DNA from: Chlorobiaceae bacterium
GTDB lineage: Bacteria; Bacteroidota; Chlorobiia; Chlorobiales; Chlorobiaceae
Direction: 5' to 3'
NCBI GenBank assembly: GCA_013335405.1
Contig: JAAXVR010000014.1
Location: 1-62,722, forward strand
DNA length: 62,722 bases
The notes beneath the pieces are model-generated. The model searched no databases. It was not told the origin of the DNA and saw only the letters and a program-made list of their open reading frames with translations. Shown here one piece after another: positions 17,029 to 25,978 of the stretch (positions are counted from its first letter, which is position 1; each line of letters starts with the position of its first letter). The translations under genes were made by a program, and so were the position numbers.

Positions 17029-19173
17029 TTGAGCAGTGAAAGTAAAGTTCCGGTTTCCGCCTACTACGGGTCATTGACCTTTGACCATAAGGCCATGCGC
17101 GCCAGGCTTCCGAAAGAAGTTTTCGCGGCATTGCAGGATACTATCAAAGCCGGGAAGAAGATTCCTGAATCGATCGCCGGCGTTGTAGCCCACGGTATGA
17201 AAGAATGGGCCATGGAAAAAGGCGCGACCCACTACACCCACTGGTTCCAGCCGATGACCGGTTCAACGGCAGAGAAACACGATGCGTTCCTTTCAATCGA
17301 CCGCGACGGTACGCCGATCGAGCGTTTTTCAGGCGAGCAGCTCATCCAGGGTGAGCCGGACGCATCGAGCTTTCCGTCAGGCGGCATGCGCACCACTTTC
17401 GAAGCCCGCGGATATACCGCGTGGGACCCGTCCAGCCCGGCGTTTCTCATGAAAGGCGGCAACAACCTTACGCTTTGTATCCCTACGGTCTTCATCTCCT
17501 ATCACGGTGAAGCCCTCGACTCAAAGACCCCGCTTCTTCGTTCGATGGACGCAGTCAGCAAGTCGGCCATCAGGCTTCTCGAAATTCTCGGCGTCAACGG
17601 CGTTACCCGCGTCAAGACTTTCGCCGGTTGCGAGCAGGAATATTTCCTTATCGACAAGAAATTCTATATCCAGCGCCCTGATCTCGTGATGACCGGCCGT
17701 ACCCTTCTCGGAGCTCTTCCGCCGAAAGGCCAGCAGCTTGAAGACCACTATTTCGGTTCAATTCCGGACCGCGTGCTCGAGTTCATGCAGGATGTGGAGC
17801 AGGAGCTTTACCTTCTCGGTATTCCAGCCAAGACTCGTCACAACGAAGTCGCCCCTCACCAGTTCGAAATCGCCCCGATCTTCGAAGAGGCCAACGTTGC
17901 GGCCGATCACAACCTGCTGACCATGGAGGTCATGCGCAAGGTTGCCGACAAGAAAGGTTTCGCCCTGCTTCTCTTTGAAAAACCATTCGCGGGCATCAAC
18001 GGCTCGGGCAAGCACAACAACTGGTCGATCGGCACCAACACCGGGATCAACCTTCTCGATCCGGGCGATACTCCGGAAGAGAACATCCAGTTTCTCGTTT
18101 TCCTCGTCGCTGTCCTCAAGGGTGTCCTGAAGAGGTCTGACGTTCTGAGGATGTCCATCGCCAGCATCGGCAACGACCACCGACTCGGAGCCAACGAAGC
18201 TCCACCGGCTGTCGTGACCGTATTCCTTGGCGAGCTGCTTGAAAACGTTCTCGATGCCATCGAAAGCGGCAAGACCGATCTGAAAACCGAAAAGCAGTTC
18301 CTCGACCTCGGGCTTTCTCAGGTTCCATCGCTCAACAAGGATTACACCGACCGCAACAGGACATCGCCGTTCGCATTCACCGGCAACAAGTTCGAGTTCC
18401 GCGCCGTCGGCTCATCACAGTCGCCTTCCGTCCCGAACATGGTGCTCAATACCCTTATGGCTGAAGCGATTGACGATGTCGCCGATGCGATCGAAGCGAA
18501 AATCGCTGCCGGCAAGGACAGGAGCTCGGCGATTCTCGAAGCCATCCGCGAAGGCATCACGGCAACCAAAGCTATCCGCTATCCTGGCGACAACTACAGC
18601 GAAGCATTGCAGATCGCCGCGAAGGAGAGGGGTCTGCCGAACATGAAAAATACGCCCCAGGCTCTCCGTACCCTGGAGAAAGCCGATGTGAGGGCCATGT
18701 TCGTCAAATATGGCGTACTCAGCGAAGAGGAGATCCATTCACGCCTTCATATCCGTCTTGAGCGTTACATCAAGGGTATCGACATCGAAGCACGCACCCT
18801 GCAGCTCATGCTGAAAACCATCGTTATTCCTGACGTGTCCGAGTATCAGGGCGATATCGGCAGTTCGTTCAACAACCTGCTTGCGGCAGCCGAATCCATC
18901 GGCTTGTCCGATGCGGCCATAGGCAGCCAGGCAAAGTACCTGAAGGATCTTGCCGAGGGACTTTCCGAGCTTATCGATCTTGCTGCCGAGCTTGATGAAC
19001 TTGTCGAGAAAATCGAAAGTTTCGCTACCGAGTTCGAGAAGGCCGACTTCTGCGTCGAGACTCTGCTTCCTCACATGGTCAAGGTCCGTGAGGTTGCCGA
19101 CAAGCTCGAACTGCTCGTCGACCGCAGCCGCTGGCAGCTTCCCACCTATCTGGAAATGCTGTTCGAGCACTGA
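17029..19173 (+). CDS. glnN: glutamine synthetase type III
   Basis: Makes glutamine from glutamate, ammonia and ATP in the cytoplasm. With the TTG start the protein is 714 residues, the long GSIII form rather than the ~470-residue GSI. Visible catalytic-core blocks are CEQEYFLID, the APHQFEIAPIFE metal/ATP region, GSGKHNNWSIGTNTG (ammonia/glutamate site), and NRTSPFAFTGNKFEFRAVGS. The C-terminal ~150 residues (LHIRLERYIKGIDIEARTLQ onwards) form the GSIII-specific helical extension. Regulated presumably by the AsnC-family neighbour; a terminator follows. Confidence 0.95.
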   Translation: MSSESKVPVSAYYGSLTFDHKAMRARLPKEVFAALQDTIKAGKKIPESIAGVVAHGMKEWAMEKGATHYTHWFQPMTGSTAEKHDAFLSIDRDGTPIERFSGEQLIQGEPDASSFPSGGMRTTFEARGYTAWDPSSPAFLMKGGNNLTLCIPTVFISYHGEALDSKTPLLRSMDAVSKSAIRLLEILGVNGVTRVKTFAGCEQEYFLIDKKFYIQRPDLVMTGRTLLGALPPKGQQLEDHYFGSIPDRVLEFMQDVEQELYLLGIPAKTRHNEVAPHQFEIAPIFEEANVAADHNLLTMEVMRKVADKKGFALLLFEKPFAGINGSGKHNNWSIGTNTGINLLDPGDTPEENIQFLVFLVAVLKGVLKRSDVLRMSIASIGNDHRLGANEAPPAVVTVFLGELLENVLDAIESGKTDLKTEKQFLDLGLSQVPSLNKDYTDRNRTSPFAFTGNKFEFRAVGSSQSPSVPNMVLNTLMAEAIDDVADAIEAKIAAGKDRSSAILEAIREGITATKAIRYPGDNYSEALQIAAKERGLPNMKNTPQALRTLEKADVRAMFVKYGVLSEEEIHSRLHIRLERYIKGIDIEARTLQLMLKTIVIPDVSEYQGDIGSSFNNLLAAAESIGLSDAAIGSQAKYLKDLAEGLSELIDLAAELDELVEKIESFATEFEKADFCVETLLPHMVKVREVADKLELLVDRSRWQLPTYLEMLFEH

Positions 19174-19188
19174 TCTGTTGGAGAGAGA

Positions 19189-19225
19189 GCGAAAAGGCCT
19201 GCAATTGCGGGCCTTTTCGCTTTTA
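19189..19225 (+). terminator. rho-independent terminator after glnN
   Basis: GCGAAAAGGCC (19189-19199) pairs with GGCCTTTTCGC (19210-19220), an 11-bp stem followed by TTTT. Because the arms carry A and T tracts at the base, it could also act for the convergent yjbQ gene, whose stop lies at 19237. Confidence 0.85.
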
Positions 19226-19236
19226 AGGAAGCGGTT

Positions 19237-19656
19237 TCACTCGCCGATTATCTTGACAAGCACCCTTTTTTTTCGGTTTCCATCGAATTCGCCGTAGAAA
19301 ATCTGTTCCCAGGTGCCGAAATGCAGTTTGCCTTTCGTTACGGCGATGACAACCTCCCGTCCCATGATCTGCCGTTTTTGGTGCGCGTCGCCGTTATCCT
19401 CACCGGTCCTGTTGTGGAGGTAACGGCTGACAGGTGCATGTGGGGCGAGTTCCTCGAGCCAGCGTTTGTAGTCCTGGTGAAGCCCGGATTCGTCATCGTT
19501 GATGAATACCGATGCGGTGATATGCATGGCGTTCACAAGACAGAGTCCTTCCTGTATTCCGCTTTCGGCGAGCGCTTCTTCCACGTCGCGGGTGATGTTG
19601 ACAAACCCCATTCTCGAAGGCACATGCATCCAGAGTTCCCTGCTGTACGATTTCAT
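19237..19656 (-). CDS. YjbQ/UPF0047 family protein
   Basis: A 139-residue cytoplasmic protein of the UPF0047 fold. Family blocks seen: [23 protein letters not shown], followed by [19 protein letters not shown] (with the conserved His residues of the putative metal site) and [22 protein letters not shown]. coli YjbQ shows secondary thiamine-phosphate synthase activity; the physiological role is unresolved. Single gene, convergent with glnN; no TPP riboswitch was seen upstream of the start. Confidence 0.9.
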   Translation of the reverse strand: MKSYSRELWMHVPSRMGFVNITRDVEEALAESGIQEGLCLVNAMHITASVFINDDESGLHQDYKRWLEELAPHAPVSRYLHNRTGEDNGDAHQKRQIMGREVVIAVTKGKLHFGTWEQIFYGEFDGNRKKRVLVKIIGE

Positions 19657-20010
19657 TGTTTTTTGTTGGTGTTGATTCTTGTTTTTTCGAAGATGAAACG
19701 GAAATAAATAGAGAAATCGGATTAATCGTCAATCGGTTGGTTACGATTCTACAAAAATGGTGTTTTGCATTCAGTCAAGTTTTTTCCCGACAAGCAGGAT
19801 TATAGTATTTTATCATTGCATTGATCCGATTGTCGCTGAAGAAATGCATTACGGGCAGTTTTGTTTATTTTCTTACGAAGTCCGATTTGCTCGGGTTGCA
19901 CCTGACGAGTCGGGATCGAACTCCTCAAGTACTCCGTGTACGCTCAGGTTTTTCAGGCTCCGTTCGCCTTGAACCAGAGACTTCTGACGACAATGCGCAG
20001 GGGTGCCCTT

Positions 20011-20418
20011 ATGAAACTTCCTCAAATCAGCCTTATGCGATGTTCTCCCCGTTCGTTTCTTCTGAATGCTTCGAGGATATTGCTTCCTGTGGCTGTCGCC
20101 GTCTCGCTCTATCAGGCCACGAGTCGTTCGCCGCTCGGCATTACGGCTGATAACGGCGATAAAGCCGTTCATGTCCTCGCTTTTTTCATCCTTGCGGTTC
20201 TCGACGATTTCGCGTTTCCCGGAAAGGGATTCGGAGTGAGCAAGATTCTTCCTCTTGTTTTATTCGGAATCCTTATCGAGTACATACAGTCTTTTCTTCC
20301 TTACAGGAGCACTGATATATATGATCTCCTTGCCGATTGTGCAGGTCTTGCCCTTTATGTCCTTCTTGTTCCCCTGCTGAAACGTATTCCCCTGGTCCGT
20401 GAACGGTGGAAGGCTTGA
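20011..20418 (+). CDS. VanZ-like membrane protein
   Basis: A 135-residue protein with about four transmembrane segments. The VanZ hallmark DKAVHVLAFFILAVLDDFAF and IEYIQSFLPYRSTDIYDLLADCAG is clear (His and Glu/Gln/Ser pairs in the second and third helices). VanZ-like proteins often sit in exopolysaccharide and PEP-CTERM loci. The start at 20011 has an AGGGG site seven bases upstream; other Met codons lie at 19993 and 20035. It leads into the regulatory genes of the EPS locus, 155 bp before the histidine kinase. Confidence 0.85.
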   Translation: MKLPQISLMRCSPRSFLLNASRILLPVAVAVSLYQATSRSPLGITADNGDKAVHVLAFFILAVLDDFAFPGKGFGVSKILPLVLFGILIEYIQSFLPYRSTDIYDLLADCAGLALYVLLVPLLKRIPLVRERWKA

Positions 20419-20573
20419 CGGACCATCGGGACCACTCGCAGAAACCCTGGCGTACAGCATGAATTTTGTATAAACAGGCAAATATGATATAGCTGAAAAT
20501 ATATCTATATTATCAATTGTAGTCATGGATTCCCCTCCCTGCAAAAAACATGGCAACCAATCATTCGTGAAAC

Positions 20574-22625
20574 ATGTCTTCCTCAGAAGAGAAAGCTACA
20601 GTACTTGTCGTTGACGATAGTGACATTATCCGGCTTTCTACTTCCAGGATAGTAGAGAAACTGGGATATCATTCCATTGTTGCCCCCGACGGGGAGAGCT
20701 GTCTGGAAATTCTCGATTCCCGGCATGTGGATATCCTGCTTCTCGATATTCACATGCCGAAAAAAAACGGGCTGGAAGTTCTTGCCTATCTCCGTGAACA
20801 TCAGTTCACTCTTCCGGTGATCATGATTTCCGGTTCGAGCGATATCGAACAGGCTCTGGAATCGCTGAAAAAGGGAGCTTATGAATTTCTGCTGAAACCG
20901 GTCGAGCCCGACCGGCTTGCCATCACCATAAAAAACGCGCTCAGCGAACAGGGTCTCAGGGAGCAGGTGAAGCTGCTTTCCGCCGCAATGACCCAGAGCC
21001 TCTTTTCCGTTATCATCACCGATCCCGATGGCATAATAGAATATGTAAACCCTGCCTTCATCGCTGTTTCCGGTTACAGCGAAACGGAAGTGAAGGGCAA
21101 GAAAACCAATATCATCTCTTCCGGACAGCATTCGCGGAAATTTTACAGCAAGCTGTGGAAGACCATTGCATCGGGAAGGATCTGGGAGGGAGAGTTTGTC
21201 AACAGGCGAAAAAACGGTGAGCTTTTCTGGGAGTATGCCACGATCAGCCCGGTTGCCGACCAGGCAGGCAAGATTTCCCATTACGTGTCGATACGACAGG
21301 ACATTACCGAGCGCAAAAGGGAAAAGGAGGCGCTCGCCGAAAGCGAGAGGCGTTTCCAGGAGCTTGCGGACCTGCTTCCGCAGCCGGTTTTCGAATGCGA
21401 TACCACGGGATTGATCACCTATACCAACCGTCTCGGGTTCGAATTGTTCGGTTATACGAAAGAGGAACTCGAAAACGGGGTTTCCACACTCTTACTCTAT
21501 GCGCCTGAAGACAGGGAAAGAATCCGGAGGAATATCGAATGCCGTCTGAAAGGGGTGCCTTTTGAAAACCATGAATATACCGGACTGAAAAAAGACGGTA
21601 CCAGATTTCCGATACTTGTCTATTCCGCAAACATTTTCAGGGAAGGAAAACCGGTAGGTATCCGGGGTATCGTTCTCGATATCACTGCTCGGCGGCAGAT
21701 CGAGGAAAAATTGCAGCAGTTGAACCAGACGCTCGAACAGAGGGTCGAAGAACGGACGAGTGAGCTCGAGAAAACACACCGGCAGATGATCCTTCAGGAG
21801 AAGCTCGCTTCGATCGGTCAGCTTGCCGCCGGGTTGGCCCATGAGCTGAACAATCCGATCAACTTCGTGCGGATGAATTTCGCTTCGCTGAAAGATGATA
21901 TCGACGACCTGCAGGATATCCTCGCGAGTTACCGCGAATTTATCGGGAAAATGAGTGAAAGAATGGAACCGAGCGACGAGTTGCTCGCTCTCCGGCAGAA
22001 AGAGGATGATCTTGCTGTCGATTCGCTGCTTGCAGATATTCCGGAAATCTTTTCCGAGTCCAAGAACGGGTTCGACAGGATTACGACCATTATTGAAAGC
22101 ATGCGGAACTTTTCGTTCAGGCATGCTGAAAACAGAAAAGTTTCGTTCGATGTCAACAAAGGAATCCGTGACACGATGGTCATCGCAAGGAACGAATACC
22201 GATACGTGGCGGAAATCGAGACCAGCCTCGAGGCATTGCCTCCTGTACCCTGTAACCCCGAGCAGCTCAACCAGGTGTTCCTGAATCTTATCATCAACAG
22301 CGCTCATGCCATCGCATCGCAGAAGAGAAGTACTAAAGGAAAAATCGTTATTCATACCTGGTATGATGAGAGGGAGGTATTCTGTTCGATTGCGGATGAT
22401 GGGCCGGGTATTTCCCCGGAGGTGATGCGACATGTTTTCGAGCCTTTTTTCACGACCAAGGACCCGGGGAAGGGCACCGGGCTCGGGCTCAGCATTTCGT
22501 ACGATATCATTGTCCAGAAACACCAGGGTTCGCTCGATGTGCACTCTCCCCCTGAAGGTGGCACGGTCTTCACGATCGGGCTTCCGCTGAACAAACCCAG
22601 GAAAACAGATGAAAGAGCGCAGTGA
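20574..22625 (+). CDS. REC-PAS-PAS-HisKA-HATPase sensor histidine kinase
   Basis: The 683-residue soluble kinase has an N-terminal receiver (phosphoacceptor D58 in LLLDIHMPK, K108 in KPV), two PAS domains (about 135-255 and 262-385), a coiled-coil, a DHp helix with phospho-His near 422 (LAHELNNPINFV) and a HATPase with N-box, DDGPGI and GTGLGLSI. Receiver at the N-terminus and no transmembrane helix suggest intracellular signals. Its 3' end overlaps the next gene by 17 bp. It is expected to signal to the phosphatase receiver encoded there. Confidence 0.92.
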   Translation: MSSSEEKATVLVVDDSDIIRLSTSRIVEKLGYHSIVAPDGESCLEILDSRHVDILLLDIHMPKKNGLEVLAYLREHQFTLPVIMISGSSDIEQALESLKKGAYEFLLKPVEPDRLAITIKNALSEQGLREQVKLLSAAMTQSLFSVIITDPDGIIEYVNPAFIAVSGYSETEVKGKKTNIISSGQHSRKFYSKLWKTIASGRIWEGEFVNRRKNGELFWEYATISPVADQAGKISHYVSIRQDITERKREKEALAESERRFQELADLLPQPVFECDTTGLITYTNRLGFELFGYTKEELENGVSTLLLYAPEDRERIRRNIECRLKGVPFENHEYTGLKKDGTRFPILVYSANIFREGKPVGIRGIVLDITARRQIEEKLQQLNQTLEQRVEERTSELEKTHRQMILQEKLASIGQLAAGLAHELNNPINFVRMNFASLKDDIDDLQDILASYREFIGKMSERMEPSDELLALRQKEDDLAVDSLLADIPEIFSESKNGFDRITTIIESMRNFSFRHAENRKVSFDVNKGIRDTMVIARNEYRYVAEIETSLEALPPVPCNPEQLNQVFLNLIINSAHAIASQKRSTKGKIVIHTWYDEREVFCSIADDGPGISPEVMRHVFEPFFTTKDPGKGTGLGLSISYDIIVQKHQGSLDVHSPPEGGTVFTIGLPLNKPRKTDERAQ

Positions 22626-24288
22626 ACTCACCATCCTGTTCGTTGATGACGAGCAGGATATTCTCAATTCCATGAAACGTTTCCTTCGCAGGGAGCCATA
22701 TCGGAAACTCTTTGCTGAAAATGGCATGAAAGCCCTGGAATTGTTTGCTGGAAACGATATTTCGGCCATTGTGTCCGATCTTCGCATGCCCGAAATGAAC
22801 GGGCTCGCATTGATCAGCGAAGTCAAAAAACGAAATCCGGATGCAATGCGCCTTATCCTGAGCGGAACACAGGATTTCGATCAGATCATCGATTCGATCA
22901 ACAAGGGCGAGGTATTCCGGTTTATTCCGAAACCGGTTGACCCGGAGTCGTTCAGGACGATCCTGAATGACGCACTGGACTATCACTGTCTGAAAACAGA
23001 ACGGGAAGAGCTGTTCAACGAGCTTTCGATAAAGAACACTGAGCTTACGCATGCAAATGAAGCGCTCAACCTGATGGCTCAGGAGCTGCAGCGAAGCGAG
23101 GAGAAATTCCGTTCCATGACAGATGCCGCCCAGGATGCCGTTTTCATGATCAACCACGAGGGAAGAATCGTCTACAGGAACAACGCGGCTGAACTGGTTT
23201 TCGGCTTCAACCGTCATGAAAATCACGACCAGCGGTTCCTCGACATCGTTTCTCCGGAATTTCAGGATTTGCAATTCCTCGATCTCGGCGGGTACCGGTC
23301 AGAACGGGTAAATGGCGAAGAGAGTGTGATGCAGGTCCGGGGTCTGAGAAAAGACGGCTCCAGCGTGCCGATCGAGATATCGAAAGGGTGTGTCTCCATC
23401 GATTCTGTACCCCACATGGTACTTGTTGCCCGTGATATCACCGCCCGGGTAGAAGCTGAACGCAGCAGGCTGCGATATGAAGGCATGCAGCGCGAACTCG
23501 AGGCCGATATCGAGAAAAAACTCCTGCAGAGCCCTTTTCCTTCGCTGTTGCACGGGGTTTCGACAAGCCGCATGATGATGCCATCAGGACATCTTGATGG
23601 TGATTTTACTGAGTTTGTTGTCTATAACGATCATCAGGTCGATATCCTTATCGGTGATGTTATGGGACACGGCATTCAGTCTGCACTGATCGGTGCAGGG
23701 ATCAAATCGCTTTTCCTGAAAGTGCTCGCACAAAAAAAATATGCCCAGGAAGAACCGCCCCTGTTGCAGGACATTGTTACCGGTGTCCATGAACTCTGTA
23801 TCTCTGAACTCATGGATATCGGTTCTTTTGTGACCTTGCTTTTTCTGCGCCTCGATCTCGAATCGGGAGTGTGCTCGATGGTTGACTGCGGTCATCCTCC
23901 CCTGATTCATTACAAGGTATCGACAGGCAGATGTTCGATGATAAAGGGAGAGAACCTGCCCATGGGCATGACGGGGGAGAAGGATTACCGGGATGTTCCG
24001 CTGTCTATTGGGAAAGGCGATATCCTTGTCCTCTATTCGGACGGCATAACCGAAAGCGGCGCCGACGAGATGTTCGGGGACCGGCGTCTTGCCGGGCTGA
24101 TCGAGCATCATTACGACCGTTCTCCCGACGAACTCATTGAAATCCTTACATCGGCACTGGTATCATTTTCCGGAAAGGCTGATTTCAATGACGATGCCAC
24201 CTGTATCATCATTCGTATCGATACACTTGCCGAACGTCTGGAACATGCATCGAACACGGTGCCGAAAGGAAAAAAGAAAGAGCAGTAG
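22609..24288 (+). CDS. REC-PAS-PP2C (RsbU/SpoIIE-like) serine phosphatase
   Basis: The 559-residue protein has an intact receiver (FVDDEQDIL, D57 in IVSDLRMP, K108), a PAS domain (about 165-290) and a C-terminal PP2C-type SpoIIE phosphatase domain (GDFTEFVVYND, DILIGDVMGHGIQSAL, DCGHPPLIHYK, DILVLYSDGITES). Such proteins dephosphorylate STAS anti-sigma-factor antagonists in partner-switching systems. Two STAS genes and an RsbW-like gene lie in the downstream EPS locus, which makes them the likely substrates. Activity should be set by phosphorylation of D57, probably by the overlapping upstream kinase. Confidence 0.92.
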   Translation: MKERSELTILFVDDEQDILNSMKRFLRREPYRKLFAENGMKALELFAGNDISAIVSDLRMPEMNGLALISEVKKRNPDAMRLILSGTQDFDQIIDSINKGEVFRFIPKPVDPESFRTILNDALDYHCLKTEREELFNELSIKNTELTHANEALNLMAQELQRSEEKFRSMTDAAQDAVFMINHEGRIVYRNNAAELVFGFNRHENHDQRFLDIVSPEFQDLQFLDLGGYRSERVNGEESVMQVRGLRKDGSSVPIEISKGCVSIDSVPHMVLVARDITARVEAERSRLRYEGMQRELEADIEKKLLQSPFPSLLHGVSTSRMMMPSGHLDGDFTEFVVYNDHQVDILIGDVMGHGIQSALIGAGIKSLFLKVLAQKKYAQEEPPLLQDIVTGVHELCISELMDIGSFVTLLFLRLDLESGVCSMVDCGHPPLIHYKVSTGRCSMIKGENLPMGMTGEKDYRDVPLSIGKGDILVLYSDGITESGADEMFGDRRLAGLIEHHYDRSPDELIEILTSALVSFSGKADFNDDATCIIIRIDTLAERLEHASNTVPKGKKKEQ

Positions 24289-24333
24289 ATACAATGCCGG
24301 ATACCTTGTTCACCCCCAGAAACAATCAGGATC

Positions 24334-25635
24334 ATGTGTTTTACTCTGTTAATTGAAAGCGCCGGAAAGCAGACCCCTGCAAGGAAAGTGACCGGGTGCG
24401 GTCACCGGGATGTCAGGACTTTGTTTGCCTCCAGCCGGACAGAAGCGGAACAGATGCTGCGGAACGAAAAAGTCGATCTTTTGCTCTATTCCCTTGATTC
24501 CGGGGACCCTGGAGTGCTCGGGCAGATTGCCGGTTCCGCAAAAAATATGCGGGGAACAAAAATTGTCGTATTCAGCACCCGGGATGAATTGACAGATACC
24601 CTCCGCTCATTTGAAAACCATTCCACCGAAGAACTGAAGCGGCTTTTTTCATCCGATTCTCAACAAACAGCACTTCCTGCAAGCCTGAACAGCAGCATCG
24701 AAGATTTCACCTTTCAGGGCCTTATCGGAAGTTCCAGCGAAACGCAGAAGGTAAAAGATCTGGTCGTAAAGATAGCGCCAACGGGGACGACGGTTTTAAT
24801 CCAGGGTGAAAGCGGTACCGGGAAGGAAGTTATCGCGAGGGCCATCCATTATCACAGTGCGCGGCGGAAGCAGGTTTTCATGCCTGTCGATTGCGCGGCG
24901 ATAAATGAGAGCGTCATCGAAAGTGAATTGTTCGGTCATACCAAAGGTGCCTTCACGGGAGCGGACTGGAACACTCTCGGCCTGATCCGTTCAGCGGACG
25001 GAGGAACGCTTTTCCTGGACGAAATTGCCGAGCTGCCTCTGCATCTTCAGGCAAAACTCCTCAGGACGCTGCAGGAGAAGGTCGTGAAACCTGTCGGCTC
25101 TTCGAAGATTCACCCGGTCGATATCAGAATTGTTTCCGCCACGAACCGGAACCTTGCTGAAGCGGTAAAACAGGGGTTATTCCGGCAGGACCTTTACTAT
25201 CGTCTCAGTACGGTCACCATTTATTCGCCGCCGTTACGGGAAAGGATTTCCGATCTGCCTCTGCTGTGCGATCATTTTCTGAAACAGCTCGGAAGGGAAG
25301 GTTTTCCGGAAAAACAGCTGAGCGGAAGCGCACTTGCCGCTCTCTGCGCATACGAATGGCCGGGAAACATCAGGGAACTTGAAAATGTGATCCGCAGTGC
25401 CGTAGCATTCTCGGCGGGGGACACCATACGGTCAGGTGAGCTTTCCATACCGGTAACCAGTTCGGCCGGTACCCTTTGTGCCGGTCCTGCCGCGACATCG
25501 ACCATAGCATTCCATGAAAAGGAAGCGATTCGAAAAGCCCTCGAAAAAACCATCGGCAACAGGAGGGCGGCTGCAAAGCTTCTCGGGATCAGCGAAGCGA
25601 CATTGTACAGGCGTCTCAAGCTGTATTGCATCTGA
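24334..25635 (+). CDS. sigma-54-dependent activator with pseudo-receiver
   Basis: The 433-residue protein has a 110-residue receiver-like N-terminal domain, AAA+ domain (Walker A GESGTGKE at 158-165, sigma-54-contacting GAFTGA at 205-210, Walker B GGTLFLDE) and a Fis-type HTH (RRAAAKLLGISEATLYRRL). In the receiver the phosphoacceptor position is Ser53 (VDLLLYSLDS) and the acidic pair at the N-terminus is missing, so it cannot use ordinary phosphotransfer; control may come from a protein partner. Two sigma-54 promoters with similar dyads follow in the same locus, the natural targets. Confidence 0.93.
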   Translation: MCFTLLIESAGKQTPARKVTGCGHRDVRTLFASSRTEAEQMLRNEKVDLLLYSLDSGDPGVLGQIAGSAKNMRGTKIVVFSTRDELTDTLRSFENHSTEELKRLFSSDSQQTALPASLNSSIEDFTFQGLIGSSSETQKVKDLVVKIAPTGTTVLIQGESGTGKEVIARAIHYHSARRKQVFMPVDCAAINESVIESELFGHTKGAFTGADWNTLGLIRSADGGTLFLDEIAELPLHLQAKLLRTLQEKVVKPVGSSKIHPVDIRIVSATNRNLAEAVKQGLFRQDLYYRLSTVTIYSPPLRERISDLPLLCDHFLKQLGREGFPEKQLSGSALAALCAYEWPGNIRELENVIRSAVAFSAGDTIRSGELSIPVTSSAGTLCAGPAATSTIAFHEKEAIRKALEKTIGNRRAAAKLLGISEATLYRRLKLYCI

Positions 25636-25680
25636 GTCTCACGGTGCATTATCAGGTTTGAGAGTCAATGTGTCGAACGT

Positions 25681-25695
25681 CTTTCAGAATGAGAG
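25681..25695. promoter_or_regulatory. candidate activator-binding dyad (UAS)
   Basis: CTTTCA-GAA-TGAGAG, an inverted repeat with one mismatch, ends 79 bp before the sigma-54 promoter at 25774. It matches in 11 of 15 positions the dyad at 32523-32537 (CTCTCA-ACT-TGAGAG), which sits at a similar distance from the second sigma-54 promoter. A further TTGAGAG half-site is at 25658-25664. Likely binding sites for the upstream activator's Fis-type HTH. Confidence 0.6.
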
Positions 25696-25773
25696 ACAAA
25701 GCAGGGGGAACATCTGTTGGCCGGATTGAATGCATGCCTTCAAATCATGGTATGCGGGGACTTATGCTGTTTC

Positions 25774-25789
25774 TGGCACTGTTTTTGCT
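25774..25789 (+). promoter_or_regulatory. sigma-54 (-24/-12) promoter 1 of the EPS locus
   Basis: TGGCACTGTTTTTGCT matches the sigma-54 consensus TGGCAC-N5-TTGCW at every conserved base, with the correct GG-to-GC spacing of 10 bp. It lies immediately downstream of the sigma-54 activator gene and about 190 bp before the GTG start of the first biosynthetic gene, leaving a long leader of unknown role. Confidence 0.85.
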
Positions 25790-25978
25790 TAAAAATGAGA
25801 TGAAGGAAAACACAGGCTGATAACAGGCCTCTCTGTTGCGGCGGTTTCTGTCCATTGCATGCGGTTGGCAGCTCTGGTTTTTCTCAACGCAGGTTTCTTT
25901 GCCGAACGGCTGATACGGGGATAGAACCGGTTTTTTCAACAGTGTCAGCCTGAATAACAAGCCGAAGGAGTTGCAAAG

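Noticed and set aside
19657-19740. Possible TPP riboswitch upstream of yjbQ, given its thiamine link
   Set aside because: No CUGAGA-type or thi-box core found in the leader.
19900-19945. A GGGATCGAACTCC-like stretch recalling the tRNA T-arm on the reverse strand
   Set aside because: No acceptor stem or anticodon arm could be built around it, and the match to the T-loop is imperfect.
25717-25733. A second sigma-54-like sequence (TGGCCGG then ATGC)
   Set aside because: The GG-to-GC spacing is 11 instead of 10 bases and the -12 element lacks TT; the better match at 25774 explains the region.
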